From contig CAVPQU010000002.1 in the NCBI GenBank assembly GCA_963707665.1, forward strand, positions 1 to 64,000: a DNA stretch of 64,000 bases, in the 5' to 3' direction. Below are positions 26,561 through 35,894 of this stretch, piece by piece. Origin of the DNA: DATJCV01 sp963707665 (GTDB lineage: Bacteria > Pseudomonadota > Gammaproteobacteria > Burkholderiales > Burkholderiaceae_D). A program made the translations under genes and the position numbers. The notes below the pieces were generated by a model that saw nothing but the letters and a program-made list of their open reading frames with translations, did not search any database and was not told where the DNA came from. The stretch's first letter is position 1. The number at the start of each line of letters is the position of its first letter.

Positions 26561-26683
26561 CGTTCGATGGTAACCAAAGCGTTATTGCATGACAAGCACG
26601 CGGCGCGCGGCCAGAATGGGTAGTGCGGCAGGCGGCAATTGCAGGCTTCCGCCTCCGGGTTGTTCTCTTCAAGAAAGGCGGCA

Positions 26684-27856
26684 ATGACATTTCCAGAGCA
26701 TCCGCTGGCAGCGGCCACGCATGCCGATCCGTATCCCTACTATGCGCAATTGGTGGCCGAACGGCCGCTGTATTACCACGCTGAATTGAAACTGTGGGTC
26801 GCCTCCAGCGCCGCCGCGGTGGAGGCCGTGCTGGCCTGCGAGCTATGCCGCGTGCGGCCGTCGGCGGAGCCGGTGCCCACCGCGCTGCTGGGAACGCCGG
26901 CGGCCGTGATTTTTCGCCAGTTGGTGCGGATGAACGATGGCGCTGGCCATTGCCCGTTCCGGCAAGCGGTGACGGCGGCGCTCGCTGCACCGCAGCCGGC
27001 TCAGGTGGCGGCCTTGAGCCGGGCGGCGGCGGGCGAACTGGCGCGGCGCTTGCGGCCGGCGGACACCCGGGAGCATCTATCCGATCTGACGGCCTTCCTG
27101 TTCCGCTTGCCGCTACAGGTGGTGGCGCAACTGCTCGGCATCGCCGACACCGAGTTGCCGGCGCTGCCGGCGCGGGTCGAGGCGCTGGTGCGCTGTTTCG
27201 CGCCCGGCGCCGATGCGGCACAGATCGCGCAGGGTGCGGCTGCCGCCGCTGCCTTGCTCGACGTGCTGCAAACCACCATGGCCGCTGGCCCGCATGGCGT
27301 GCTGGCCACGCTGCTGCATGAAGCGCGGCGCGTCGGCCGCGACGATCCGGTGCTGGTCGCGGCGAACGCGGTCGGTTTCCTGACGCAAACCTGCGAAGCC
27401 AGCGCCGGCCTGATCGGCAATACGCTGCTGGCGCTCGGCGCGCAGCCGGGATTGCGGCAAGAGGTGGCGGCCGATGCGGTGGCGCTCGACGCCGTGGTTC
27501 AGGAAGTATTGCGCCACGACCCGCCGGTGCAGAACACGCGCCGCTTCGTCGCGGCCGACGGCATCGTCGCCGGCCGGGAAATGCGCGCCGGCGATACCAT
27601 CCTGGTGCTGCTGGCGGCGGCCGGACGCGACCCGGCGGCGAATCCCGATCCGCAGCGCTTCGACCCTGGCCGCTCCGAACGCCGGATTTTTTGCTTCGGC
27701 AGCGGCATTCATGCCTGCCCCGGCGCGCGCATCGCGGCCGCCATTGCCGCCGCCGGCGTCGGCCAATTGCTGGCGGCGGGCGTCGATCCGGCACGCTTGC
27801 CGGACGCGGCGCGCTATCGCGCTTCGCAGAACGGACGACTGCCGCTGTTCGGTTAA
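26684..27856 (+). CDS. Cytochrome P450 with altered I-helix
   Basis: A 390-aa soluble bacterial P450. The heme-thiolate loop is FGSGIHACPGARIA with Cys near residue 345; the K helix has EVLRHDPPVQNTRR (ExxR). In the I helix the segment TQTCEASAGLIGN aligns with AGHETTANLLGN, so the acid (Glu) is kept but the oxygen-activating Thr is Ala, followed by Ser. Start is the ATG at 26684, seven bases after AAGAAAGG. The gene ends 36 bases before a small monooxygenase gene and is divergent from an ArsR-type regulator. No ferredoxin or reductase gene is nearby. Substrate unknown; loss of Thr suggests substrate-assisted or peroxide-driven chemistry. Confidence 0.85.
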   Translation: MTFPEHPLAAATHADPYPYYAQLVAERPLYYHAELKLWVASSAAAVEAVLACELCRVRPSAEPVPTALLGTPAAVIFRQLVRMNDGAGHCPFRQAVTAALAAPQPAQVAALSRAAAGELARRLRPADTREHLSDLTAFLFRLPLQVVAQLLGIADTELPALPARVEALVRCFAPGADAAQIAQGAAAAAALLDVLQTTMAAGPHGVLATLLHEARRVGRDDPVLVAANAVGFLTQTCEASAGLIGNTLLALGAQPGLRQEVAADAVALDAVVQEVLRHDPPVQNTRRFVAADGIVAGREMRAGDTILVLLAAAGRDPAANPDPQRFDPGRSERRIFCFGSGIHACPGARIAAAIAAAGVGQLLAAGVDPARLPDAARYRASQNGRLPLFG

Positions 27857-27892
27857 GACCGGTATGAACCGCCACCACGAAAGGAGGCCCGA

Positions 27893-28237
27893 ATGATTGC
27901 CGTCATTTTCGAAGTCTGTCCGGCCGCCGGCCGCACCCAGCAATACCTCGACATCGCCGCCAGCCTGAAGCCGCTGCTGGAACAGATCGACGGCTTCATC
28001 TCGATCGAACGCTTCCAGAGCCTGGCCGATCCCGGCAAAATCCTGTCGCTGTCGTTCTGGCGCGACGAGCAGGCGGTGCAGGCGTGGCGCCAACTGGAAG
28101 CGCACCGCGCGGCCCAGGAACAGGGCAGGGCGACCGTGTTCGCCAACTACCGGCTGCGGGTGGCGGCGGTGATCCGCGATTACGGCATGAGCGAACGCGC
28201 GCAGGCGCCGGCGGACAGCCGCGAGCGGCATGGGTAA
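27893..28237 (+). CDS. Antibiotic biosynthesis monooxygenase (ABM) domain protein
   Basis: A 114-aa dimeric alpha/beta-barrel type protein: MIAVIFEVCPAAGRTQQYLD, LLEQIDGFISIERFQSLADPGKILSLSFW, AVQAWRQLEAHRAAQEQGR and NYRLRVAAVIRDYG, the full ABM layout with the family's WxxWRxxxxHxxAQ-like segment. A strong AAAGGAGG ribosome-binding site precedes the ATG. Some relatives bind heme (IsdG/HmoB) and others oxidise quinols without cofactor. Coupled to the P450 gene, it may handle the same compound. Confidence 0.85.
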   Translation: MIAVIFEVCPAAGRTQQYLDIAASLKPLLEQIDGFISIERFQSLADPGKILSLSFWRDEQAVQAWRQLEAHRAAQEQGRATVFANYRLRVAAVIRDYGMSERAQAPADSRERHG

Positions 28238-28260
28238 AGCGGCGCCTATGTCGAATAATA

Positions 28261-28324
28261 GGAGTATGTTGTAATTTATTAAATTTTAAGCCCGATATAG
28301 TCGCATCTATTAGGGAGTATATGG
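28261..28324 (+). repeat. Paired GGAGTAT element, copy B
   Basis: GGAGTATGTTG begins at 28261 and GGAGTATATGG at 28314, again 53 nt apart. The flanking text before each motif is related (TCGAATAATA and TCGCATCTATTA). It lies between the 3' ends of two convergent genes, so it is not a promoter of either. The interval is AT-rich compared with its surroundings. Confidence 0.6.
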
Positions 28325-28371
28325 ATCGGCTGAGACAGCGTCGCGATCCGGCCCCTCCGCATATCAGGAAA

Positions 28372-29214
28372 TCAGGCGGCGCTGGCCAGAAACGCCCGCA
28401 CCAGTTCGATCTGATGCGGCACGTTCAGACAGGGCGCATGCCCGCATTCGGCGATCTCGGCCAGTTGCGCGCGCGGGCCGCGTTGCGTCATTTGCTGCGC
28501 GGTTTCCCGCGTCAGCAGATCGGAATGTTCGCCGCGCAGCACCAGCGTCGGCAGCGCTAGCGTGTCGTAGGTCTCCCACAGGTCGTAGTCGTGCGGATGG
28601 ACGAAGAACTGGCGCACCATCGCCGGATCGTAATGCGTGGTGACCTGGCCGTTCGGCAGCCGGCGCATCGAGGTTTCGGTCATGCGCCGCCATTGGGCAT
28701 CGCTTTGCCAGCCGTAGGGTTTATAGATCGTGCGCAGGTAGGTTTCCAGCTCGGTCACGGTGTCGAACGCGGGCGGCTTGCCGGCGTAGGACTTGATGCG
28801 TTCGATGGCGACCGTCTCCAGCGCCGGGCCGATGTCGTTCAAGACCAGATGGCTGATGCGGCCCTGCAGCGTGGTGGCGGCGGCCACCATGCCGATCGCG
28901 CCACCCATCGAGGTGCCGACCCAGCGCATCTGCGCGATGCCGAGCTGGTCCGCCAGCGCCTGCGCGATTTGCGCATAGAACGCCAGGCAGTATTCGGTAT
29001 CGGGCTCGGGACTCCATTGCGACAGGCCGCGGCCGATGGTGTCCGGGCAGATGATGCGGTAGTCGCCGGCCAGCGCCGCCGCCAGGTCGTCGAAGTCGCG
29101 GCTGGTGCGCGCCAGCCCGTGCCACAGGATCAGCGGCGGAGAGCTTTTCTTGCCCCATTCGACGTAATGGATTTCGCGCTCGCAGCAGCGCAGATAGTGA
29201 GAGGCAGGTTTCAT
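28372..29214 (-). CDS. Alpha/beta hydrolase
   Basis: A 280-aa alpha/beta-hydrolase. The oxyanion-hole segment is LILWHGLARTSRDFD, the nucleophile elbow is GTSMGG (Ser near residue 120), the acid lies in LRGEHSDLL and the His in AECGHAPCLN, giving a full catalytic triad. No signal peptide. Its ATG overlaps the stop of livM (ATGA at 29211-29214), so it is translated with the ABC importer and probably cleaves an ester, amide or lactone that the importer brings in. The overlap is observed; the role is inferred. Confidence 0.85.
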   Translation of the reverse strand: MKPASHYLRCCEREIHYVEWGKKSSPPLILWHGLARTSRDFDDLAAALAGDYRIICPDTIGRGLSQWSPEPDTEYCLAFYAQIAQALADQLGIAQMRWVGTSMGGAIGMVAAATTLQGRISHLVLNDIGPALETVAIERIKSYAGKPPAFDTVTELETYLRTIYKPYGWQSDAQWRRMTETSMRRLPNGQVTTHYDPAMVRQFFVHPHDYDLWETYDTLALPTLVLRGEHSDLLTRETAQQMTQRGPRAQLAEIAECGHAPCLNVPHQIELVRAFLASAA

Positions 29215-30275
29215 CGCGCACTCCAGTTACGCAGTTTGCCGACGATGCCGGTCGGGAAGAAATACACCGACAGCACGAACAGGATGCCCAGCCACAGCAG
29301 CCAGCGGTCGGGCGACAAGAGCGCTGCCAGCAGCGGCACGCCTTGCGCGGCGCCGGCGCCGAGCGCCATCAGGTCCTGCAGATAGCTTTGCGCCAGGATG
29401 AAGATGGTGGCGCCGCAGACCGCGCCGTACATGGTGCCCATGCCGCCGATGACGACGATCAGCAGGATGTCGATCATGATCTCGAACGACAGCGAGGTGT
29501 CGGCGCCGTTGTAGCGCAGCCAGATCGCCAGCAGCGCGCCGGCCAGGGTCGCGAACAGCGCCGCCAGCACGTTCGACAAGGTGCGGAACACCACCGTGCG
29601 GTAGCCGATCGCCTCGGCGCGGAAATCGTTTTCGCGGATCGCCTGCAGCACCCGGCCGAACGGCGAATTGACGATGCGCAGCATCGCCAGGAACAGCAGC
29701 GCGGCGCAAACGAAGATCAGGTAATAGGTGATCAGCTTGCCGTTGAAATTGACGCCGAACAGCGGCTCCGGCAGCAGCCGGAACGCGGGCGACAGCAGCT
29801 CTGGCAGCTTGAAGCTCAAGCCGTCCTCGCCGCCGGTGATGTCCGACAATTGCGAGGCCAGAGTCTGGAACGCCGCCGCCACCGCCAGCGTGATCATCGC
29901 GTAAAAGATCGCCCGCACCCGCAGCGAGAAGAGGCCGATCAGCAGCGACAGCAACAGCGACAGCACCAGCGCCGCGACTATGCCGAGCGCCAGGCTGCCC
30001 CAGGTCGGGCCAAACTTGCTGCTGGCAATCGCCACGCCGTAGGCGCCAATGCCGAAGAACATCGTGTGCGCGAACGAGACGATGCCGGTATACCCGAGCA
30101 GCAGGTCGTAGCTGGCCACCAGCACGATGAAGATCAGGATCTTGGCGGCGACGTTCAGCGCCTTGGCGCCGGGGAACAGGAACGGCGCCAGCGCCAGCCC
30201 GAGCACGATCGCGATCAGGACCAGCGCCAGCAGCCGGCTTTTTGGCAAGTCCTGGGAGAGTAGGCGGCCGATCAT
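29211..30275 (-). CDS. livM: Branched-chain amino-acid-type ABC permease LivM
   Basis: A 354-aa inner-membrane permease with nine or ten helices. Family marks are LLLGYTGIVSFAHTMFFGIGAYG near residue 60, VRAIFYAMITLAVAAAFQTLA, RVLQAIRENDFRAEAIGY as cytoplasmic coupling loop and LIVVIGGMGTMYGAVCGA. The ATG at 30275 overlaps the livH stop. It pairs with LivH as a heterodimeric channel. The full cassette (SBP, livG, livF, livH, livM) is present on the minus strand; the ligand might be an amino acid, amide or aromatic compound. Confidence 0.92.
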   Translation of the reverse strand: MIGRLLSQDLPKSRLLALVLIAIVLGLALAPFLFPGAKALNVAAKILIFIVLVASYDLLLGYTGIVSFAHTMFFGIGAYGVAIASSKFGPTWGSLALGIVAALVLSLLLSLLIGLFSLRVRAIFYAMITLAVAAAFQTLASQLSDITGGEDGLSFKLPELLSPAFRLLPEPLFGVNFNGKLITYYLIFVCAALLFLAMLRIVNSPFGRVLQAIRENDFRAEAIGYRTVVFRTLSNVLAALFATLAGALLAIWLRYNGADTSLSFEIMIDILLIVVIGGMGTMYGAVCGATIFILAQSYLQDLMALGAGAAQGVPLLAALLSPDRWLLWLGILFVLSVYFFPTGIVGKLRNWSAR

Positions 30276-31312
30276 TGCTTGCCTCCGGAATACACGCCTT
30301 GCGGCCGCCACAGCAGGATCGCGACCATCAACAGGATGTTGGAAAACAGCGCCACCTTCGGCACCAGGAAGCCGGTGTAATTGGCCAGCAGTCCGACCAG
30401 CAGCGCGCCCAGAAAGCAGCCGCCGGTGGAGCCCAGGCCACCGATGATGATGACGATGAAGATCAGCACGTTGACTTGCGCGCCCATCTGCGGGATCACG
30501 TTCTGCTGGTACAGCCCCCACATCACGCCGCCGAGGCCGGCCAGCGCCGAGCCGGCGACGAACACGCCGACGAACAGGCGGTGGATGCGGTAGCCGAGGC
30601 TTTCCACCATTTCCCGGTCCTGCACGCCGGCGCGGATCAAGAGGCCGAGCTTGGTGCGGTTCAGCATCAGCAGCAGCGCGATGAACACCGCCAGCCCGAC
30701 CACTACCGCCAGCACCCGGTATTTCTCGATCGCGGCGTCGCCCACCAGCAGCGCGCCGCGCAAGGCGCCCGGCAGCGGCAGCGGAATCTGCTGCGGGCCC
30801 CAGATCACCTTGATCAGTTCCTCGCCGATCACCATGCCGCCCATCGTGATCAGGATCTGCATCAGGTGCTTGCCGTACACCTTGCGCACCAGCACCCGCT
30901 CGAACATCCAGCCGAGCGCGCCGGCCGCCGTCATCGCCGCTAGCGCCGCCAGCCCCAACGCACCGAGGTTGAGCCACAGATCATCGGCCGCGCTCCAGCC
31001 CGGCATCGCGCCCAGCACCGAGACCGCAACGAAGGCGCCGAGCGCAATGAACACGCCGTGGCCGAAGTTGAGCACGTCCATCAGGCCGAAGATCAGCGTC
31101 AGGCCGGAGGCGATGATGAAGATGATCATGCCCATCGCCAGGCCGGCGGCGGTCAGCGTGATCCAGGTCGAGGAAGAACCGATCAGCGGTATCGCCGCAG
31201 CCGCCAGCGCCGGCACCAGCAGCAGCGGCGCCCAGTCGATGCGCCGGGCTGCCGGCGGCTTGGCCTGGGCCGCCGCTGGTTGGTCCGCGGGCAGGGTGGT
31301 GGTTTGTTCCAT
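30272..31312 (-). CDS. livH: Branched-chain amino-acid-type ABC permease LivH
   Basis: A 346-aa permease with an unusually long, Pro/Ala-rich cytoplasmic N-terminus (about 25 residues) before the first helix. Core motifs are GLTLIFGLMDVLNFGHGVFIALGA and RAGVQDREMVESLGYRIHRLFV (coupling helix) and VIIIGGLGSTGGCFLGALLVG. Starts 212 bases after livF, and that gap contains a REP-like pair, so livHM may be expressed differently from livGF. It overlaps livM by 4 bases. Confidence 0.92.
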   Translation of the reverse strand: MEQTTTLPADQPAAAQAKPPAARRIDWAPLLLVPALAAAAIPLIGSSSTWITLTAAGLAMGMIIFIIASGLTLIFGLMDVLNFGHGVFIALGAFVAVSVLGAMPGWSAADDLWLNLGALGLAALAAMTAAGALGWMFERVLVRKVYGKHLMQILITMGGMVIGEELIKVIWGPQQIPLPLPGALRGALLVGDAAIEKYRVLAVVVGLAVFIALLLMLNRTKLGLLIRAGVQDREMVESLGYRIHRLFVGVFVAGSALAGLGGVMWGLYQQNVIPQMGAQVNVLIFIVIIIGGLGSTGGCFLGALLVGLLANYTGFLVPKVALFSNILLMVAILLWRPQGVYSGGKQ

Positions 31313-31412
31313 TGCGTCTCCGTAGAACGGTTATCTCTCAATGCATAGCGCTTTGCGCTTTGATGTTCTGTAGTGCTGACAATGTGGTGCGGCAGGTGCA
31401 AATTTTTAGACT

Positions 31413-31489
31413 TGTCGTCCCCGCGAAAGCGGGGATCCAGTGTCGTTTGTCAACCAAGCCACTGGATTCCCGCCTGCGCGGGAATGACA
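31413..31489. repeat. REPIN-like paired palindromic repeat
   Basis: TGTCGTCCCCGC/GCGGGG followed by ATCCAGTG, a 17-base centre, then CACTGGAT followed by TCCCGCCTGCGCGGGAATGACA. The right half is the reverse complement of the left with a few changes, and each half is itself a hairpin. This is the two-REP inverted layout of REPIN/BIME elements. It lies in the livF-livH gap. Confidence 0.8.
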
Positions 31490-31524
31490 CGGTTTGATAA
31501 TTTCACTCCGATGAGCAAATTGGC

Positions 31525-32276
<752 letters not shown>

Positions 32277-32280
<4 letters not shown>

Positions 32281-33062
32281 GCGGCTTCCTCCACCGGCGC
32301 CAGGCCGAGATACGCTTGCTGCACCACCGGCGACGCGATCACCTGTTCCGGTTCGCCGTCCGCCATCAGGGTGCCGTTGTGCAGCACGATGATGCGGTCG
32401 GCCAGTTCGCGCACCACGTCCATCTTGTGCTCGACCAGCAGAATGGTCTTGCCGGAATGCGCCTTCAACTGACGGATCAGGTCCAGGATCACCGGCACTT
32501 CATCGACGCTCATGCCGGCGGTCGGTTCGTCGAACATGTAGACCTCGGGGTCGAGCGCCATCAAGAGACCGACTTCCAGCTTGCGCTGGTCGCCGTGCGG
32601 CAGTGCCGCCGCCGGCATGTCGCGCTTGGCCGTCAAGACCACCGTTTCCAGAACCAGTTCGGCACGTTCGATCAGGTCACGGTGCCGGCTCCAGACATTC
32701 CACAGGTCGAGTCCCAGCCGGCGGCGCGACTGCAGCGCCAGCCGCACGTTCTCCAGCACGGACAGATTGGGAAACAGGCTGGTCAATTGAAATGCGCGGC
32801 CCAGTCCGGCGTGGGTCCGCGCCGGCGCCGACAGCGCCGAGATGTCCTGTCCGTTCAACAGCACCTGGCCGGCGCTCGGGTTCAACTGGCCCGAGATCAG
32901 GTTGAAATAAGTCGTCTTGCCGGCGCCGTTGGGGCCGACGATCGCGGTCAGCGTGCCGGGCAGGAAGGCGCACGACACCGCGTTGACCGCGACGTGGCCG
33001 CCGAAGCGGATGGTCAGGTCGCGGGTTTCGAGCGATGCGGGATGGGAGTGGTGTTGGGACAT
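32277..33062 (-). CDS. livG: Branched-chain amino-acid-type ABC ATPase LivG
   Basis: A 261-aa ATPase. Walker A is IVGPNGAGKTTYFNLISG, the Q-loop region is GLGRAFQLTSLFPNLSVLENV, the signature is the LivG-type variant LPHGDQRKLEVG, Walker B is VYMFDEPTAGMS and the switch His is in ILLVEHKMDVV. I choose the ATG at 33062 because GGAGAG lies five bases upstream; a start five codons earlier is possible. It follows the substrate-binding-protein gene with a spacer that holds a palindromic repeat. Confidence 0.92.
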
Positions 33063-33104
33063 GGTGCTCTCCGCCATTTTCGATGATGCGTGGCGCGAAT
33101 CACT

Positions 33105-33198
33105 GCCCCTCTCCCGACAGCGCGAAAGGAGCCATGGGAGAGGGCGGTCGCTTGGGAACGTACTCTCTTCCCAACCCTCTCCCGCACGCGGGAGAGGG
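33105..33198. repeat. Paired CCCTCTCCC palindromes
   Basis: Hairpin one pairs GCCCCTCTCCC (33105-33115) with GGGAGAGGGC (33136-33145), one base bulged. Hairpin two pairs CCCTCTCCCGC (33175-33185) with GCGGGAGAGGG (33188-33198), perfect. They lie between the SBP gene and livG. A common consequence of hairpins in this position is unequal mRNA level of SBP and ATPase genes, which is inferred. Unrelated in sequence to the REPIN at 31413. Confidence 0.65.
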
Positions 33199-33212
33199 GG
33201 CGAACGCGGGGA

Positions 33213-34386
33213 TCAGCGCTTGTTGCGGATCGGGATGTTCATGTCCTCGATCTTGATCTCGCGCACCAGTTCCGGCACGCCCCAGGCCAGCGCCGGGTCG
33301 ACCTTGATCTTGAAGTGGTACATCGATTGCAGCGCCTGGTGGTCTTCCTTGCGGAAACTCATCTTGCCCTTCGGCGTGTCGAAGCTCATGCCTTCCATGG
33401 TCGCGATCAGCTTTTCGGTGTCGGTGCTGCCGCCGCTCTTCTTGAAGGCTTCGACCAGCGCCATGCCGGCCGCCATGCCGCCGGCGGTGAAGAAGTCGGG
33501 CGGCGACTTGAAGCGCTTTGTTATGCTCCGCCACCAGCCAGTCGTTGGCCGGGTTCTTCGGGATGCCGTAGTAATAGTAGGTGGCGCCTTCCATGCCGGG
33601 GAAGTTCTTGAAGGACGCCATCGCCGGCAGGATGTTGCCGCCGGTGGCGATTTCGATGCCGTAGCGCTTTGGATCGAGATCGGCGATCTTGAACGGATTG
33701 CCGGCGCCGGCCCAGATGATGAAGATCACCTTGCGGCCCGGCTTGTCTTTCAGCGCGTCGAACAGGCGCTGGGCGCCGGCGGTGAAGTCGGTGGTGCTGG
33801 TCGGCAGGTATTCCTCATGCGCGATCTTGGCGTGCTTCAGCGCGTCCTTGAAGGCTTTCACGCCGTCGCGGCCGAACGCATAATCCTGCGCCAGCGTGGC
33901 GATCGTGACGCCGTCCTTGTCGAGCGCGACGGCGTTCGAGATCGCGTCCTGCGACGAATTGCGGCCGGTGCGGAACACATAGCGATTCCATTTCTCGCCG
34001 GTGATGGCGTCGGCCACCGCCGGTTCCACCAGCAGCACCTTCTTGTATTCCTCGGCCACCGGCAGCATCGCCAGCGCCACGCCGGAGCCGGTCGGCCCGA
34101 CCGCGATGTCGGCATTGTCGTCGGCGTAGGCGGCGGCCAGCTGCGACTTGGCGACGTCCGGCTTGCCCTGGGTATCTTTTTCGATCACCACCAGCTTGTT
34201 GCCGTTGACGGCCATGCTGCCGCCGGTGGCGTATTCGAGGCCCATCAGCAGGCCGGTCTGGGTTTGCTTGGCGTAGGCTTCGAGCGGGCCGGTCTTGTCG
34301 TAGACGTGGGCGATCTTGATATCTTTGGCGTGCAGCGAGGCGCTGCAGCAGAGCACGGCCAGCGCCGCGAGCAGTTGGTGTTTCAT
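33213..34386 (-). CDS. LivK-type ABC substrate-binding protein (one frameshift)
   Basis: Periplasmic binding protein of the Liv-type importer. Signal peptide MKHQLLAALAVLCCSASLHA, then KDIKIAHVYDKTGPLEAYAKQ, IEKDTQGKPDVAKSQLAAAYAD, GPTGSGVALAMLPVAEEYKK and YVFRTGRNSSQDAIS, the order of a Peripla_BP_6 protein. An extra G near 33515 (AAAGCGC for AAACGC) shifts the end to FTAGGMAAGMALVEAFKKSGG and KIEDMNIPIRNKR. Repaired length is about 390 aa. It heads the minus-strand operon SBP-livG-livF-livH-livM-hydrolase. The ligand is not obvious. Confidence 0.9.
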
Positions 34387-34550
34387 GGTCTCTCCTCCAG
34401 GGGGTGGTACGACTTGTTATCGGCATAGATTACCTGAAGCTTCGGCAGGCGCACAGTAGTAGAAGTACGGTGTTGTGCAGCGTCCGCACGCTTGCGCCGC
34501 CATGCCGAAGGGAATAAGGTGCAATTTCCGCCCACACGAGAGCAAACCAG

Positions 34551-35504
34551 ATGGCAGCGCACAGCGAAGGGTCCACCAAGGCGATTTTCTATGCGCTCGG
34601 CGCCAACGGCGGGATCGCGCTGGCCAAGTTCGGCGCGGCGTTTTTCAGCGGCTCGAATGCGATGCTGGCGGAAGCGATCCACTCGCTGGCCGATTGCACC
34701 AACCAGGTCTTTTTGCTGATCGGCTTGCGCCAGGCCAAGCGGCCAGTCAGCAGCGCGCATCCGATGGGGCACGGCCGCGTCGTCTACTTCTGGGCGATGA
34801 TGGTGGCGCTGCTGCTGTTCTTTCTTGGGGGCGCTTTTTCAGTGCTGCAGGGCATCGAGCATTTGAAACATCCGCAGCCGCTTGCCAACGCCGGCGTGGC
34901 CTTGCTGGTGCTTGGCATCTCGGTCGCACTCGAAGCGTTTTCACTGTACGGCGCACTGCAGCAAATCCGCAAGGTTGCAAACGGCAAGCCGTTCTTCAGA
35001 TGGTTTCGCGAAACCCGGCAGTCGGAACTGATGGTGATTGCCGGCGAAGACATCGCCGCCCTGGCCGGGCTGGGACTGGCGTTTGCCGCTGTCCTGCTAA
35101 GTGTGGCGACCGGCAATCCGCTATGGGACGCACTTGGGTCGATCGCGGTCGGCGTCCTGCTGATGGTGGTTGCGCTGGTCATCACGCGAGAAGTGAAGGC
35201 GATGGTGACCGGCGAATCGGCCGATCCGGAAATCCACGCCGCAATCCTGGCGCATATTGAAACGCATCCGGAAGTGGCACGCGTGATCAACTTCATCACG
35301 CTGCAGTGGGGCGAACAATTGATGGTTGCGGTGCAGGCGGAGATGCGGCCACAGGGCAGCGACCGTGCGCTGGTTGATGCCATCAACGCGGTCGAAGCCG
35401 GTATTCAGGCACGATGGCCGCAAGCTACCTGGTGTTTTTTCGAGCCGGATATCGACCAGCCAAAGCGTGGGCTGCATGACGCGAGCCCGATTGAAAGGCA
35501 GTAA
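34551..35504 (+). CDS. Cation diffusion facilitator (CDF) family transporter
   Basis: A 317-aa divalent-metal/proton antiporter. TM2 carries AEAIHSLADCTNQ (HSxxD metal site), followed by the His-containing loop SSAHPMGHGRVVYFWAM, and TM5 carries IAGEDIAALAG, which gives an acidic pair in place of the common HxxxD; this is the SLC30A9-like subgroup. The C-terminal cytoplasmic domain (ESADPEIHAAILAHIETHP to VAVQAEMRP) is the CDF dimerisation fold. Metal likely Zn, Co or Fe. It is divergent from the SBP gene. Confidence 0.88.
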   Translation: MAAHSEGSTKAIFYALGANGGIALAKFGAAFFSGSNAMLAEAIHSLADCTNQVFLLIGLRQAKRPVSSAHPMGHGRVVYFWAMMVALLLFFLGGAFSVLQGIEHLKHPQPLANAGVALLVLGISVALEAFSLYGALQQIRKVANGKPFFRWFRETRQSELMVIAGEDIAALAGLGLAFAAVLLSVATGNPLWDALGSIAVGVLLMVVALVITREVKAMVTGESADPEIHAAILAHIETHPEVARVINFITLQWGEQLMVAVQAEMRPQGSDRALVDAINAVEAGIQARWPQATWCFFEPDIDQPKRGLHDASPIERQ

Positions 35505-35637
35505 GGGTTCGCGCAGCGCATCCAGAAAGCGGCTGCAGCTTCCTCGCAGTCGCCCATCGCCGTAACAAATCCATCGCATCACCACGCGCATCGGGAAATG
35601 CTACAGCCAGGGCCAGTGGGATGCGCTGCCTTGGTTA

Positions 35638-35859
35638 CTACCGATGTGGCTTGGTGACCTCGTTGCCGAGCACGCCACCCACCGCCGCGCCGCCAAGAGT
35701 GCCGAGCGCGCCGCCGTTAGTGACCGAATTACCGACCACGCCGCCGAGTACCGCGCCGGTGCCGATGCCAACCTGTTGTCGCGTCGGTGACGTCGAACAG
35801 GCTGACATCCCGATGAGAGCAACGATGCAAGCCAGTGAAGCAAGAGTGCGCGAGATCAT
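35638..35859 (-). CDS. Small glycine-zipper outer-membrane lipoprotein
   Basis: A 73-aa OsmB/SlyB-like lipoprotein. Signal MISRTLASLACIVALIGMSAC with a lipobox ending in Cys20, then VGIGTGAVLGGVVGNSV and LGGAAVGGVLGNEV, two glycine-zipper helices. The ATG at 35859 has a near-perfect GGAGGAAT ribosome-binding site. Family members are stress-induced and sit in the outer membrane; a function for this one is not evident. Confidence 0.85.
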   Translation of the reverse strand: MISRTLASLACIVALIGMSACSTSPTRQQVGIGTGAVLGGVVGNSVTNGGALGTLGGAAVGGVLGNEVTKPHR

Positions 35860-35894
35860 GATTCCTCCGTCAGGGGTAATGCCAACCGACATGC

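Noticed and set aside
28314..28324. GGAGTATATGG as ribosome-binding site plus start codon
   Set aside because: Only two bases separate GGAG-T from ATG, too close for initiation, and the frames that follow are short and unlike each other.
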